From Rhizobium mongolense USDA 1844 (GTDB lineage: Bacteria > Pseudomonadota > Alphaproteobacteria > Rhizobiales > Rhizobiaceae), in contig NZ_ATTQ01000002.1 of NCBI RefSeq assembly GCF_000419765.1, positions 186,001-250,000 on the forward strand: 64,000 bases of DNA, in the 5' to 3' direction. This document shows positions 34,800 to 44,022 of the stretch, one piece after another; the stretch's first letter is position 1, and the number at the start of each line of letters is the position of its first letter. The notes under the pieces are model-generated. The model did no database searches. It worked only from the letters and a program-made list of their open reading frames with translations, and was not told where the DNA came from. The translations under genes were made by a program, and so were the position numbers.

Positions 34800-35786
34800 A
34801 TGCTCCGTTTCGGTATCATTTCGACGGCAAAAATTGGCCGTGAACTCGTCGTTCCGGCCATTCAGGACGCGGAAAACTGCGTCGTCACCGCGATTGCCAG
34901 CCGCGACCTGAAAAAGGCGCGCGAGATGGCCGACCGCTTTTCCGTGCCGCATGCCTTCGGCTCCTATGAGGAGATGCTCGCCTCCGACGTGATCGACGCC
35001 GTCTACATTCCGCTGCCGACGTCGCAGCATGTCGAATGGACCATCAAGGCGGCAGACGCCGGCAAGCACGTCCTTTGCGAAAAACCGATCGCGCTCAATG
35101 CCGGCGAGATCGACAGCCTCATTGCTGCGCGTGATCGCAGCAAAGTCCTGATTACCGAAGCCTATATGGTGACCTACGCGCCGGTCTGGCGAAAGGTCCG
35201 CTCGCTGATCGCCGACGGCGCGATCGGCAAGCTTCGCCATGTCCAAGGTGCCTTCACCTATTTCAATCGCGATCCCGGCAACATGCGCAACATTCCCGCA
35301 CTTGGCGGCGGCGGCCTGCCCGATATCGGCGTCTATCCGACCATCAGCACGCGCTTTTCGACGGGCAAGGAACCACTGCGCATCCAGGCCGTCACCGAAC
35401 GTGATCCGGAATTCGGCACCGATATCTATTCGAGCGTGAAGGCCGACTTCGGCGATTTCGAGCTGAGCTTCTACATCTCCACCCAGATGGCAAACCGCCA
35501 GGTCATGGTGTTCCACGGCACGGAAGGCTACATCGAGGTGAAATCGCCTTTCAACGCCGACCGCTGGGGGCCGGAGGAACTGGAACTCGCCAACCGCAAC
35601 CACAACGAGTCGACCATCTTCCGCTTCCAGGACAGCCGCCAATACAAATGTGAAGCAGAAGCTTTCGCCCGCGCTGCCAAGGGCGAGAAGGAAGAGGTCG
35701 TCACGCTCGAAAGCTCGAAGCTGAACCAAAAGGTGATCGACGCGATCTACCGCGCGAGCGAGAAGGACGCCTGGGAGCCTGTTTGA
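34800..35786 (+). CDS. Gfo/Idh/MocA-family oxidoreductase
   Basis: A 328-residue NAD(P)-dependent dehydrogenase of sugar-type substrates. The N-terminal Rossmann fold ([20 protein letters not shown]) and the family signature [13 protein letters not shown] are followed by the second domain with [12 protein letters not shown], carrying the catalytic Asp region. It ends directly against the convergent GtrA gene, with no base between. That locus handles lipid-linked sugars, so a role in making a sugar precursor is possible but not shown. Confidence 0.91.
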   Translation: MLRFGIISTAKIGRELVVPAIQDAENCVVTAIASRDLKKAREMADRFSVPHAFGSYEEMLASDVIDAVYIPLPTSQHVEWTIKAADAGKHVLCEKPIALNAGEIDSLIAARDRSKVLITEAYMVTYAPVWRKVRSLIADGAIGKLRHVQGAFTYFNRDPGNMRNIPALGGGGLPDIGVYPTISTRFSTGKEPLRIQAVTERDPEFGTDIYSSVKADFGDFELSFYISTQMANRQVMVFHGTEGYIEVKSPFNADRWGPEELELANRNHNESTIFRFQDSRQYKCEAEAFARAAKGEKEEVVTLESSKLNQKVIDAIYRASEKDAWEPV

Positions 35787-36179
35787 TTATTCGCGAAATG
35801 CGAAGCGTATGCAGCCGAAAATTGCAAAGCACAGTGTAGAGACGGAGGCAAGAACCATCGCCGCCAACGGCTGCAGAGACGGCAGTACCGTTATGAGCGT
35901 GGCGTAGAGACCATAATTCAAGATCGCCGCAATCAGCAGGATGGCGACGATACCGGCGCGGCCGACCGACGGCCGGCCGCCCCTCGTGAGATCGATGCGT
36001 CGCAGCATAGCGAGCATAATGCCAAGGATAGCAACAAGGCTCACCGCACGCGTCAAAAGCGGGCCTTGCATCACCTTCAGCAGCAAATGGAAGAGTAGCG
36101 TTTCGGCCGCCAATCCAAGCAGCGACAATGCGGCAAAGCGCAGAAGCGACCCGCTTCGACTGAAAGAGGCGTCAGCCAT
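35787..36179 (-). CDS. GtrA-family membrane protein
   Basis: A 130-residue protein with four membrane segments, the GtrA pattern (GSLLRFAALSLLGLAAETLL, then AVSLVAILGIMLAM, AGIVAILLIAAILNYGLYA and a final SVSTLCFAIFGCIRFAF). GtrA-type proteins are thought to flip or help present polyprenyl-phosphate-linked sugars. Its start codon lies inside the last codons of the EamA-like gene (eight-base overlap), so it is translationally coupled. Last gene of the glycan operon. Confidence 0.78.
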   Translation of the reverse strand: MADASFSRSGSLLRFAALSLLGLAAETLLFHLLLKVMQGPLLTRAVSLVAILGIMLAMLRRIDLTRGGRPSVGRAGIVAILLIAAILNYGLYATLITVLPSLQPLAAMVLASVSTLCFAIFGCIRFAFRE

Positions 36180-36549
36180 TAATCGCGAGCATGCCAGCAA
36201 TGATGAAAGCCGCGCCAATGGCGTAGCGAACAGTAAGGGCTTCCCCAAGAAAGACCTGCGCCAGCAAAGGCACGAAACAGAAGGTCAATCCCATAAAGGA
36301 GTAAGCAATCGTCAGCGGGACGGCTTTCAGGACGTAAATCCAGATAATCGTTCCGAGCCCGTAAAGGAGTAGCGCTGCAAGCAACACCGGATTGAGAAGC
36401 AGAGCAAGGATATTGCGGACACTGAGCTCGCCGGTGGCCGCGCTCGCCAGCTTGAACAGCACCTGGCCCGAGGCAATCAGCAGCGGCGTGCCGATAAGCC
36501 CAATCCATGTTGCGGTCGAGAAAGTGGAAAGCATCGAACCGTCCTTCAA
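36172..36549 (-). CDS. Small EamA/SMR-type membrane protein (ArnE/F-like)
   Basis: A 125-residue, four-segment protein of the small multidrug resistance/EamA class, like ArnE and ArnF, which flip undecaprenyl-phosphate-aminoarabinose (TWIGLIGTPLLIASGQVLFK, LYGLGTIIWIYVLKAVPLTI, QVFLGEALTVRYAIGAAFII). It overlaps the methyltransferase gene by four bases and GtrA by eight. In this operon, transport of a lipid-linked sugar is more likely than drug export. Confidence 0.78.
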   Translation of the reverse strand: MKDGSMLSTFSTATWIGLIGTPLLIASGQVLFKLASAATGELSVRNILALLLNPVLLAALLLYGLGTIIWIYVLKAVPLTIAYSFMGLTFCFVPLLAQVFLGEALTVRYAIGAAFIIAGMLAING

Positions 36550-37250
36550 TCCGCTGCACCTCTCTCTTCCGAATAGAAGATGTCGCGACCGATATCCTCG
36601 CAGACAAAGTTTGAAGGCACCGGGTGGACAGCTCTCAGGAAGGAGTGCGTATAAGGGAAGAAGTTGAAGTGCGGATTGAACGTGTAGCGGTATTCGCGTT
36701 CCCTCGGCACAACGATGATTAGGCGGCGTTTTGCAATCCGGCGCAGTTCCGCAATCGCTTGCCGGTAGTCGAGAATATGCTCGATCACATGCGTGCAGAT
36801 GACCGTGTCGAATTCCGCATCTGCAAAGGGGAGGTTTTCGACCTTGGCGGCGACATATTCGATGCCAGGCAGCCGTGATGCGTCTTCAATCACGAAGTCC
36901 ACGCCTGTGAGGCGGTTGAGCCCAGGATGCGTCGCCTGGATGCTGCGGAGCAGCGCACCCGTGCCGCAACCGATATCGCAGACGTTTTCTCCCGCGATCG
37001 ATCCGAGGATGCGGTTGATGCAGGCCGCAGAATTGTCCGTGCCTTCGTGAACACGGGGATGCTTGCGGTAAAGCTCGGCATATTCCTCTGCCGAAAGAAA
37101 CGGTGCTCGCTCGCGAAATTTCGCCAAGTGCGTGATATGGTCGCCCCAGACGCGCCGCGCAGCCCAGCGAAACGCACCGGAATCACGGACAAACGGCGGC
37201 AGGACATCTTCCAGCACGAAACGAATACGGTTTGTGGTTTCTCTGTTCAT
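36546..37250 (-). CDS. SAM-dependent class I methyltransferase
   Basis: A 234-residue methyltransferase. Motif I is NVCDIGCGTGALLRSI, followed by TGVDFVIEDAS and the post-motif ENLPFADAEFDTVICTHVIE. The C-terminal half is rich in aromatic residues (TFNPHFNFFPYTHSFLRAVH). It is translationally coupled to the small EamA gene and lies just downstream of a GT2 gene, so it may methylate a sugar or lipid intermediate of this locus. Target unknown. Confidence 0.88.
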   Translation of the reverse strand: MNRETTNRIRFVLEDVLPPFVRDSGAFRWAARRVWGDHITHLAKFRERAPFLSAEEYAELYRKHPRVHEGTDNSAACINRILGSIAGENVCDIGCGTGALLRSIQATHPGLNRLTGVDFVIEDASRLPGIEYVAAKVENLPFADAEFDTVICTHVIEHILDYRQAIAELRRIAKRRLIIVVPREREYRYTFNPHFNFFPYTHSFLRAVHPVPSNFVCEDIGRDIFYSEERGAAD

Positions 37251-37279
37251 GGAAAGGGCTCACCTTTGAGCGGAAGCAA

Positions 37280-38296
37280 CTATGCGATGCGCGTGGTCCT
37301 GCCACCGTGCCCGGTTTCAATGGACTTTTCCGGCGTAAGACCCTGGCTCGGCGCGGCGACGTTGAGGTAATGAATGCGAAGCTGCTCGGCACGCGAGCGT
37401 GCGACGGAATCAAGGATCAGACCCGCGGTGAAGACCATGAAGGAGATCATCATCAGCGCCATGGAGAGAACCCATGTCGGCATGCGGTTGACAAGCCCGG
37501 TCTCGAAGTACTCCGCCAGCACAGGTGCCATGAAAGCCATGCTCGACAGCATGAAGCACGCGCTGATGAGGCCGAAGAAGGCAAAGGGCCGCGTTTCCTT
37601 CATCAGCATGGCGAACATCCAGAGAATCTTGCCGCCGTCCTTCAAGGTCGAGAGTTTCGAGTGCGAACCTTCCGGGCGGCGGCCGTAATCGAGTTCCAGC
37701 TCGGCGACCGGCAGCTTGAGCCGAGAGGCGTGGACAGACATTTCGGTCTCGATCTCGAAACCGGCGGAAACGGCCGGGAAGCTCTTGACGAAACGGCGCG
37801 AGAAGGCCCGGTAGCCTGAGAAAATATCGGTGAAGTCCGGACCGAAGATCGTGCGGTAGAGAATGTTGAAGATGCGGTTGCCGAAAGCATGTCCGTTGCG
37901 CCCCGCATCGGAATGAACGCCGCGCCGCGTTCCGACCACCATGTCGGCGCGTTCGGTCAGCAGCGTGCGGATCAGCTCTTCGCCGTCTTCCGGCGCATAA
38001 GTGCCGTCGCCATCTGCCATCAGATAGATGTCGGCGTCGATATCGGCGAACATGCGGCGCACGACATGGCCCTTGCCCTGGCGCCGTTCGCGCGCGACAG
38101 CGCCACCGGCCAGCATTGCATGGAGCGCGGTGCCGTCTGTCGAATTGTTGTCGTAGACATGAATCTGTGCTTGCGGCAGCGCCGCTTTGAAGCCGCGGAC
38201 GACTGCACCGATCGTGGCCGCTTCGTTGTAGCACGGAAGCAGCACAGCGATGTTTAGGGTTTTGGTCTGCGATCGTGTCATGATGCCACTCGCCAT
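37280..38296 (-). CDS. GT2 polyprenyl-phosphate glycosyltransferase
   Basis: A 338-residue family 2 glycosyltransferase with a dolichol-phosphate-mannose-synthase-type core: LNIAVLLPCYNEAATIGAVV, the acidic motifs VYDNNSTDGT and LMADGDGTYAPEDG, and FSGYRAFSRRFVKSFP. Two C-terminal membrane segments lie at about residues 245-310. It should transfer a sugar from a nucleotide donor to undecaprenyl phosphate on the cytoplasmic face. It leads a four-gene operon (methyltransferase, SMR-like, GtrA). An in-frame ATG at 38281 is an alternative start; neither has a strong ribosome binding site. Confidence 0.9.
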   Translation of the reverse strand: MASGIMTRSQTKTLNIAVLLPCYNEAATIGAVVRGFKAALPQAQIHVYDNNSTDGTALHAMLAGGAVARERRQGKGHVVRRMFADIDADIYLMADGDGTYAPEDGEELIRTLLTERADMVVGTRRGVHSDAGRNGHAFGNRIFNILYRTIFGPDFTDIFSGYRAFSRRFVKSFPAVSAGFEIETEMSVHASRLKLPVAELELDYGRRPEGSHSKLSTLKDGGKILWMFAMLMKETRPFAFFGLISACFMLSSMAFMAPVLAEYFETGLVNRMPTWVLSMALMMISFMVFTAGLILDSVARSRAEQLRIHYLNVAAPSQGLTPEKSIETGHGGRTTRIA

Positions 38297-38436
38297 TCAC
38301 AATTGGCGCGCAGTCTAAAACACGCAGCGTTAATAAGACCCTATAACGCGGGAAAAATCGGCAGCCATTCGGACGCTTTACACTTTCTTGATCTGCAAAA
38401 GCTAAAGTTCGCGCAGCTTAGGACGGGACAGCAGGA

Positions 38437-40293
38437 ATGGCGAACGTCGCAGGAATGACCGGCAATTCAGCTTCTAAATCTTCGCCGCCTATCGTGTCGC
38501 TTGCCGCTATCTGCATGCTTCTCACGCGTCTGTGGCCGTCGGTGTCGCTTTATAGCGCGGTGCTGATCGCGAGCATTTTGCCGGTGAAGCTGATCGGGAC
38601 GAAAGACTATGTCGGTCCGGACAATGACGACGGCATGCGGCTCGTCGAAGTAAGGGATTTTCTTTCCGGGCAGAGCTGGTTCGATTTGACGCAATACCGG
38701 CTGGGCGTTGATGGCACGCCGATGCACTGGTCGCGGCTGATCGATTTGCCGATCGCAGGGCTCATCAAGTTCTTCGGCTTGTTTCTGGCGGGCGAGCAGG
38801 CCGAGGCCGTGGCGCTCGCGATCTGGCCCGTCTCACTCGTTATCCCCCTCATGCTTGCGATGGCGATTGCGGGCCGCCGCATCGGCGGCGTGCCTGCCAT
38901 GCATATCTGTCTGGTGATGACCGCACTAGGCGTATGGACCAGCAACCGTTTCGTGCCGGGTGCGATCGATCATCACAACGTGCAGATCGGGCTTGTCGCG
39001 TTGATGACGGCCATGCTTCTCGATGAGGAGCATCGGGCCTGGAGCTATATCGTTGCAGGCTTGATGGCGGCACTGGCGATGGCCATTGGGGTCGAGACCA
39101 CACCTTTTGTCGCATCGGTTTGCCTTGTCGTCGCACTTCATTGGGCTTGGGTGGGGGAAGCCTTTCAGAAGGCTGCCAAAGCATTCGGGCTGACGCTCAC
39201 GCTGGCCGTCAGTATTCTGTTCTTCTCGACCATGCCGCCCCGCCTATATTCGACGGTAACCTGCGATAATTTTTCGCTTGGTTTTTACAGCCTCGCTGCG
39301 ATCGGCGGTGGGATGCTTTCCGTTGCGGCTGTTTTCGCAAGCCGTACGTCGAGAATAGGCCGCTTCGCTGCACTCGGTGGTATCGGCATCGCTGTTGCAG
39401 CTTCCGCCATGGTGATCGCGCCCCAATGCCTGCATAATCCGCTTGACGATCTCGACCCAATGATCGTTGAGCTGTGGCTGAACAATATTTCAGAAGCACG
39501 CTCCATTCTCGATATGATCCGCGATGAGCCTTTCGGCATCGGTGCCTTTTACGCAGCCGGTCTTTTGGGCATTGCTGTCAGCGCATTCCGAATCCTCTAT
39601 CGCGACAGGGTGCGGATTCACGCCATCCTGCTTTTCCTGCTCGTCCTCTGCTGGGCCATCGGCCTCATGCAGGTGCGCGGGGCACCCTTTGCAAACCTGA
39701 TCGCTATCCTGCCGCTCGCGCTGCTGATTATCGACATCCGCCGTATATCGAACAGCGATCGCGAAAATGTCGCTGTCGCATTCTGTTACATCATGCTGGT
39801 GCTTGCCAGCGTACCTGCTGTTTGGGCCGTTGCTGGAGGCTTCATTGAGCTGCAGAGGCAAACGGAGGAAGACAAGAACGAAGCGAAAGACGAGGAAAAC
39901 AAGCCTTCGTGTATCTCAAGAGAGGCTCTTGCGCCGCTGAATGCGATGCCTGTCGGCATGGTGGCGGCCTCATCTGAACTCGGCGTGCCGATCCTCCGCT
40001 TTACGAGCCAGCATGTTCTGACCGCACCTTATCATCGCAATCCCCGGGGTATGCTGACCGAAATGCATATCGGCCTCTCGGAACCGAAGGATGCAGAGGC
40101 CTTCCTGAGGGGGGCGGACGTTCATGTTTTGGCTTTCTGTCCCGACGACTATCCGACGATGCAGTTCGCAAAACTGAAGCCGGAGGGTCTTTATTCTCAA
40201 TTGGCGAAGGGCAATGTGCCGTCCTACCTCCAACCGCTTCCCAAGGCTGCGGGCGTTGGGGTGCAGTTCTTTGTCTTCAAACCGGAAAATTGA
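38437..40293 (+). CDS. GT-C-type membrane glycosyltransferase-like protein
   Basis: A 618-residue protein with about a dozen membrane segments and a soluble C-terminal domain (about 460-618). The first periplasmic loop has the acidic signature GPDNDDGMRLVEVRDFLSGQ, and further on ALGVWTSNRFVPGAIDHHNV, features of GT-C enzymes such as PglB/STT3 and ArnT, which use lipid-linked sugars in the periplasm. It is divergent from the GT2/methyltransferase/flippase operon, which would supply such a donor. The acceptor is unknown. Family placement is by architecture and motif, not by a search. Confidence 0.7.
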   Translation: MANVAGMTGNSASKSSPPIVSLAAICMLLTRLWPSVSLYSAVLIASILPVKLIGTKDYVGPDNDDGMRLVEVRDFLSGQSWFDLTQYRLGVDGTPMHWSRLIDLPIAGLIKFFGLFLAGEQAEAVALAIWPVSLVIPLMLAMAIAGRRIGGVPAMHICLVMTALGVWTSNRFVPGAIDHHNVQIGLVALMTAMLLDEEHRAWSYIVAGLMAALAMAIGVETTPFVASVCLVVALHWAWVGEAFQKAAKAFGLTLTLAVSILFFSTMPPRLYSTVTCDNFSLGFYSLAAIGGGMLSVAAVFASRTSRIGRFAALGGIGIAVAASAMVIAPQCLHNPLDDLDPMIVELWLNNISEARSILDMIRDEPFGIGAFYAAGLLGIAVSAFRILYRDRVRIHAILLFLLVLCWAIGLMQVRGAPFANLIAILPLALLIIDIRRISNSDRENVAVAFCYIMLVLASVPAVWAVAGGFIELQRQTEEDKNEAKDEENKPSCISREALAPLNAMPVGMVAASSELGVPILRFTSQHVLTAPYHRNPRGMLTEMHIGLSEPKDAEAFLRGADVHVLAFCPDDYPTMQFAKLKPEGLYSQLAKGNVPSYLQPLPKAAGVGVQFFVFKPEN

Positions 40294-40347
40294 GCGCTAA
40301 CCCGATGCTCTACTGATCTTTCCCTCCGCTTTCGCTAGAAAGGAAAG

Positions 40348-41928
40348 ATGAGCAATGTCTTCGACACCGATTCGCCCACCAACCTGACTGAATATTCGGT
40401 CTCCGAACTTTCGGGATCGATCAAGCGCACGGTCGAAACCGCTTTCGACCAGGTCCGGGTGCGTGGCGAAATTTCCGGCTATCGCGGCCCGCATTCATCG
40501 GGGCATGCCTATTTCTCGCTGAAGGACGATCGCGCGCGTATCGACGCCGTCATCTGGAAAGGCACGTTCTCGCGGCTAAGGTTCCGGCCGGAAGAAGGCA
40601 TGGAGGTGATCGCCACCGGCAAGGTGACGACCTTCCCTGGCTCGTCGAAGTACCAGATCGTCATTGAAACGCTGGAGCCCGCGGGTGCGGGCGCGCTGAT
40701 GGCATTGATCGAGGAGCGCAAGCGCAGGCTTGGTGCTGAGGGTCTTTTTGACGCGGCGCGCAAGAGGCGGCTGCCGTTCATGCCGAGGGTCATCGGCGTC
40801 GTCACGTCGCCAACGGGCGCCGTTATTCGCGATATCCTGCACCGCATTTCCGATCGTTTTCCAGTCCATGTCATCGTCTGGCCCGTCAAGGTGCAGGGCG
40901 ATGGTTCCGGCGAGGAGGTGGCCAATGCCATTCGCGGTTTCAACGGCTTCCAGCCCGGCGGCGAAATGCCGAGGCCTGATGTGCTGATCGTCGCGCGCGG
41001 CGGCGGCAGCCTGGAAGATCTGTGGAGCTTCAATGACGAGATTGTCGTGCGCGCCGCTGCTGAAAGTGAAGTTCCGCTTATCTCGGCGGTTGGCCACGAA
41101 ACTGACTGGACGCTGATCGACTATGCGGCCGATGTGCGCGCGCCGACGCCGACGGGGGCTGCGGAAATGGCCGTTCCCGTCAAAGCCGAACTGGACGCCC
41201 AGGTCTCTGCGCTTTCGGCCCGTCTGCAAGGCTGTATGAGCCGGCAGATGGATCACAGGCGGCAGTCCGTTCGGGCGTTGATGCGAGCGCTTCCGTCGCT
41301 CGATCAGTTGCTGGCACTGCCGCGCCGGCGCTTTGATGAAGCGGCCGCAGGCCTCGGCCGCGGGCTGGAGCTCAACACCATCAACAAGCGTCGGAGTTTC
41401 GAGCGCACCGCATCGCATCTGAGGCCGGACGTTCTTTCGAACCGCATTGCCGAGCGCCGCCAGATGCTTGCCGAGCGGATGACGCGCGCCGAGCGCACGG
41501 TGGAGCGACTGATCGATCGCTCCAGGTCCCGTGTCGGGAGGGCCGATGCCGTCTTTGCGTCCTTGCCGACGCGACTGGAGACGCAGACGGCACGCATGGG
41601 CGACCATCTGGCAAACCTGTCCCGTCACGCCGATACCGCTGTCCGCCATCAGTTGACACGGGCAAGGGGCGAGCTTTCGGCACAGGACCGCGTATTGCAG
41701 TCGCTCTCCTACAAGAACGTTCTGAACCGCGGTTATGCAGTCATCCGCGACGATGAGAACCGGCCGGTATCGCAGGCCGCGGCCCTTTCGGCCGGCGTGG
41801 GCATTTCGATCGAGTTTGCCGACGGCCGCGTCGGCGCCGTGACAACGGAAGGCGGTGCGCCACCGAGGAAACGGTTGGCGAGGCCTGACGAGCCGACCAT
41901 GCCGCCGAAGCAGGGTAGCCTGTTCTAG
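40348..41928 (+). CDS. xseA: Exodeoxyribonuclease VII large subunit
   Basis: A 526-residue XseA. An N-terminal OB-fold domain ([40 protein letters not shown]) is followed by the catalytic domain (about 130-330; [57 protein letters not shown]) and a long coiled-coil C-terminal region with [18 protein letters not shown]. It degrades single-stranded DNA with XseB. xseB is not in the window. The quinone-reductase-type gene begins only eight bases later. Confidence 0.97.
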   Translation: MSNVFDTDSPTNLTEYSVSELSGSIKRTVETAFDQVRVRGEISGYRGPHSSGHAYFSLKDDRARIDAVIWKGTFSRLRFRPEEGMEVIATGKVTTFPGSSKYQIVIETLEPAGAGALMALIEERKRRLGAEGLFDAARKRRLPFMPRVIGVVTSPTGAVIRDILHRISDRFPVHVIVWPVKVQGDGSGEEVANAIRGFNGFQPGGEMPRPDVLIVARGGGSLEDLWSFNDEIVVRAAAESEVPLISAVGHETDWTLIDYAADVRAPTPTGAAEMAVPVKAELDAQVSALSARLQGCMSRQMDHRRQSVRALMRALPSLDQLLALPRRRFDEAAAGLGRGLELNTINKRRSFERTASHLRPDVLSNRIAERRQMLAERMTRAERTVERLIDRSRSRVGRADAVFASLPTRLETQTARMGDHLANLSRHADTAVRHQLTRARGELSAQDRVLQSLSYKNVLNRGYAVIRDDENRPVSQAAALSAGVGISIEFADGRVGAVTTEGGAPPRKRLARPDEPTMPPKQGSLF

Positions 41929-41936
41929 GAGGACCG

Positions 41937-42527
41937 ATGCGTATCCTGCTCGTGCTCGCCCATCCGCTTAACGAGAGTTTTGCCGCCTCTGTTGCAAAGA
42001 CTGCGCGTGAAGCTCTGGCAGAAGCTGGTCATGCGGTTGATCTGCTCGATCTCTACGCCGAGGATTTCGAGCCTCGCCTCACGAAGGCCGAGCGCGGCGG
42101 CTACTTCGACATTCCCTATGATACCTCCGGCGTCTCAAAGATTGTGGAGCGGTTGAAGGCGGCCGATGGCTTGATCCTCGTTTTTCCGCAATGGTGGTTC
42201 AATTTTCCGGCGATCCTCAAGGGGTTCTTCGATCGGGTCTTCGCGCCCGGTGTCGCCTTCTCGCATGATACGGCCGGCGGGCGGATCGTTCCGCAGCTGA
42301 CAAATATCAAACTGCTTTGGGCTCTGACGACGACGGGCTCGCCGTGGTGGCTGGTTCATCTCTACATGGGCGATCCGGTGCGCCGGCTACTGAAGCGCGG
42401 CATTGCGAATTTCTGCTCCAAGGGCCTCAATTTTCGAATGCTCAGCCTGCACGACATGGACCGCGCGACCGCCGCCAAACGCCAAGCTCATCTTGATCGC
42501 GTGCGCAAGGCGCTGAGCGCGATCTGA
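41937..42527 (+). CDS. NAD(P)H:quinone oxidoreductase-type flavoprotein
   Basis: A 196-residue flavodoxin-like reductase of the MdaB/KefF/NQO1 group: RILLVLAHPLNESFAASVAK at the N-terminus (FMN or FAD phosphate loop), LILVFPQWWFNFPAILKGFFD and LLWALTTTGSPWW. It probably carries out two-electron reduction of quinones. It starts eight bases after xseA with AGGAGG upstream and abuts the stop of the convergent marR gene. Confidence 0.9.
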   Translation: MRILLVLAHPLNESFAASVAKTAREALAEAGHAVDLLDLYAEDFEPRLTKAERGGYFDIPYDTSGVSKIVERLKAADGLILVFPQWWFNFPAILKGFFDRVFAPGVAFSHDTAGGRIVPQLTNIKLLWALTTTGSPWWLVHLYMGDPVRRLLKRGIANFCSKGLNFRMLSLHDMDRATAAKRQAHLDRVRKALSAI

Positions 42528-43010
42528 CTATTCGAATTTCGCGAGGAACTTGCGCAGCAGCGCATCGAGCGCTGCCTTGTCTTCATCGCTGAGGTTTTCG
42601 ATAAGCCGCTGCTGGTTGGCGACATGGGCACCGACCGCGGTCTCGACGGCCGCAAAACCATTCTCTGTCAATGCGATCAGCACGCTTCGCCGGTCGTCGG
42701 GGTTGAGTACGCGTTCGACGAAACCTGCTTTCTCGAGCTGGTCGATGCGGTTGGTCATCGTACCGGAGCTCACCATCGTCATCGCCAGCAGATCTCCAGG
42801 CGAGAGGCGATAGGGTTCTCCGGAACGCCGAAGCGTTGCCAGCACGTCGAAGGCGGATGACGAGAGCCCGTGCTGCAGCAGGACTTGCTCTACCTCGCGT
42901 CCGAGATGTGTCGTCAGCCGTTTCAGGCGCCCCAGGATACCCATGGCTTCGATATCGAGGTCCGGCCGCTCGCGTTGCCATTGGGACATGATTTTATCGA
43001 CGCGGTCCAT
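42528..43010 (-). CDS. MarR-family transcriptional regulator
   Basis: A 160-residue winged-helix regulator. The DNA-binding part is LSSSAFDVLATLRRSGEPYR, AMTMVSSGTMTNRIDQLEKA and the wing VERVLNPDDRRSVLIALT. It should bind as a dimer. The ATG at 43010 is preceded by TGAGGAAACA; a TTG at 43025 is in frame. The divergent neighbour is a DMT exporter, and a palindromic site lies between them, so it probably represses that exporter and itself. Confidence 0.92.
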   Translation of the reverse strand: MDRVDKIMSQWQRERPDLDIEAMGILGRLKRLTTHLGREVEQVLLQHGLSSSAFDVLATLRRSGEPYRLSPGDLLAMTMVSSGTMTNRIDQLEKAGFVERVLNPDDRRSVLIALTENGFAAVETAVGAHVANQQRLIENLSDEDKAALDALLRKFLAKFE

Positions 43011-43051
43011 TGTTTCCTCATCCAACGATAGACAAGCGATAGCACGATATG

Positions 43052-43065
43052 TCTTGACGTCAAGA
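43052..43065. promoter_or_regulatory. Palindromic MarR-type operator
   Basis: TCTTGACGTCAAGA is a perfect 14-base palindrome between the divergent marR and EamA genes. A looser related copy (ATCTTGA, TTCTTGAT) sits nearer the exporter start. Form and place fit a MarR operator. Confidence 0.65.
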
Positions 43066-43110
43066 TAAATGCTCCTATGTTGAATTTATCTTGAAATAGA
43101 GATTCTTGAT

Positions 43111-44022
43111 ATGAAGAAAAATAGCACATATGCAGCCGATGTCCTGACGACGGCAATTGCGCCCGCCATCTGGGGCAGCACCTATTTCGTGACGACCGCA
43201 TTCCTGCCTGCCGGCTATCCGCTGACTGTTGCAATGCTGCGCTCTTTGCCTGCCGGTCTCCTCTTGCTCGCCACGATCCGTCGCTTGCCGTTTGGTATCT
43301 GGTGGGGCAGGGTCTTCATCCTCGGCGCGCTGAATTTTTCGTTCTTCTGGGCAATGCTTTTCGTTTCGGCTTACCGACTTCCAGGCGGTGTCGCCGCGAC
43401 GGTCGGGGCTATTCAGCCTCTGATCGTTATCGCTTTATCGCGCCTCTTTCTTGGTCGGCCGATCAAGCTTCTCGCCGTCTTTGCCGGTTTGGCCGGAATG
43501 GCTGGCGTCGCCCTGCTGGTGTTAACACCCAAGGCTGCGCTCGATCCGGTTGGCGTTGCGGCCGGTCTCGCGGGCGCCGTATCAATGGCTTTCGGCACGG
43601 TGCTGACGCGCCGTTGGACGCCGCCGGTTTCGAACCTCGCCTTCACGGCATGGCAACTGACGGCTGGTGGGCTTTTGCTCGTGCCAGTCGCGCTGATGTT
43701 CGAGCCGGTTCTTCCTATGCCGACAACCGCAAACGTGCTGGGCATGGCCTATCTCGGACTGATTGGCGCGGCATTCACCTATGTCGTATGGCTCCGCGGC
43801 CTGTCGAAGATCGAGCCAGCGGCGGCCGCGTCGCTTGGCTTTTTGAGCCCGCTCGTGGCGACGTTTCTCGGTTGGCTGGCGCTTGGCCAGAGCTTGACGC
43901 CCGTGCAGCTCTTCGGTTTCCTGCTTGTGTTGGCGAGCGTCTGGATCAGCCAGAGAGCAATGGCGCCCGTCAGGCCCATTCTCCCTGCCGCATCACCGGA
44001 ACCCGCGAGCCGTCCGGCTTGA
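43111..44022 (+). CDS. EamA-family DMT transporter
   Basis: A 303-residue, ten-segment transporter of the drug/metabolite superfamily (TAIAPAIWGSTYFVTTAFLP, AAFTYVVWLRGLSKIEPAAA, ASLGFLSPLVATFLGWLALG). It is likely an exporter. It is divergent from, and probably controlled by, the adjacent MarR regulator, as in many inducible efflux pairs. Its 3' end overlaps the convergent M29 peptidase gene by 53 bases. The ribosome binding site is weak. Confidence 0.9.
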   Translation: MKKNSTYAADVLTTAIAPAIWGSTYFVTTAFLPAGYPLTVAMLRSLPAGLLLLATIRRLPFGIWWGRVFILGALNFSFFWAMLFVSAYRLPGGVAATVGAIQPLIVIALSRLFLGRPIKLLAVFAGLAGMAGVALLVLTPKAALDPVGVAAGLAGAVSMAFGTVLTRRWTPPVSNLAFTAWQLTAGGLLLVPVALMFEPVLPMPTTANVLGMAYLGLIGAAFTYVVWLRGLSKIEPAAAASLGFLSPLVATFLGWLALGQSLTPVQLFGFLLVLASVWISQRAMAPVRPILPAASPEPASRPA

